Shown piece by piece: positions 63,894 to 64,000 of a stretch of DNA of 64,000 nt. The DNA comes from Acuticoccus mangrovi. GTDB taxonomy: Bacteria; Pseudomonadota; Alphaproteobacteria; Rhizobiales; Amorphaceae. The position numbers were made by a program, and so were the translations under genes. The stretch covers positions 97,166 through 161,165 of the forward strand of contig NZ_JAEKJA010000012.1 of assembly GCF_016411865.1 (NCBI RefSeq), written 5' to 3'. The notes below the pieces were generated by a model. It searched no databases, was not told the origin of the DNA, and saw only the letters and a list, made by a program, of their open reading frames with translations. Position 1 is the first letter of the stretch. Every line of letters begins with the position of its first letter.

Positions 63894-64000
63894 TTCTGCC
63901 CAGTTCGAGTGGACACCGATGGAGGCTTTCGAGCCAAAGATGGAGTGTCGGATGAGCGAGTGAAGTGCCCCCCATTTCGACCGGACAGCTGGCGTAAGCA

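Noticed and set aside
1..64000. CRISPR arrays, rRNA and tRNA genes
   Set aside because: No regularly spaced repeats, no rRNA-like sequence and no cloverleaf-like stretch was noticed in the gaps between genes; a covariance-model scan would be needed to exclude small RNAs.

Overview
The window is about two-thirds G+C. Its gene content is typical of a nutritionally versatile alphaproteobacterium, probably marine: TRAP and amino-acid-type ABC importers, two hydantoinase/oxoprolinase pairs, four MmgE/PrpD proteins, a DUF6473 protein beside a sulfotransferase, and a Tat-exported PaoABC-type aldehyde oxidoreductase. This placement is inference from gene families. No rRNA, tRNA or CRISPR array was seen. 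Nearly all genes sit in tight same-strand runs with 1-4 base stop/start overlaps.

Layout. 1-2466 (+): the end of an ABC ATPase, both subunits of a CoA-transferase and an oxaloacetate-decarboxylase-like protein. 2467-5387: a gene-poor, partly AT-rich island with a small sulfotransferase and a DUF6473 protein. 5388-13210 (-): a LysR regulator, hyuB, hyuA and a complete TRAP transporter read as one six-gene unit. 13451-16311 (-): cupin, orphan solute-binding protein, class II aldolase and an internally deleted nucleobase permease; a 2-hydroxyacid dehydrogenase diverges from it (16586-17548). 17650-36003 (-): fifteen genes in one direction: ABC ATPase, GntR regulator, PrpB-like lyase, three MmgE/PrpD proteins, two ABC permeases, a solute-binding protein, a sugar-nucleotide epimerase-like protein, hyuA, hyuB, a fourth MmgE/PrpD, a LeuC-type aconitase-fold hydratase and a PrpF-like isomerase. 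This looks like an import-and-degradation locus for an unidentified carboxylate, with parts resembling the 2-methylcitrate route (PrpD, AcnD/LeuC, PrpF, PrpB) but no synthase.

36165-44221 (-): an NhaA remnant, a one-piece ThrE-type exporter, paoCBA, a cyclic-nucleotide-binding/thioredoxin-reductase-like flavoprotein and a small ABM-domain monooxygenase; a large winged-helix/ATPase/TPR regulator diverges at 44452.

47702-63576 is the most unusual part. Leftward run a caspase-like protein fused to an alpha/beta-hydrolase-like region and a thermolysin-like metallopeptidase. Rightward from the same 183-base gap runs an operon for a 2,535-residue secreted multicopper-oxidase-like protein with six cupredoxin-type domain ends, a secreted protein of unknown fold, an SCO copper chaperone and a cytochrome c fused to a binding-protein-like domain. 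The window ends in an IS5-family transposase fragment that appears to cut this operon off.
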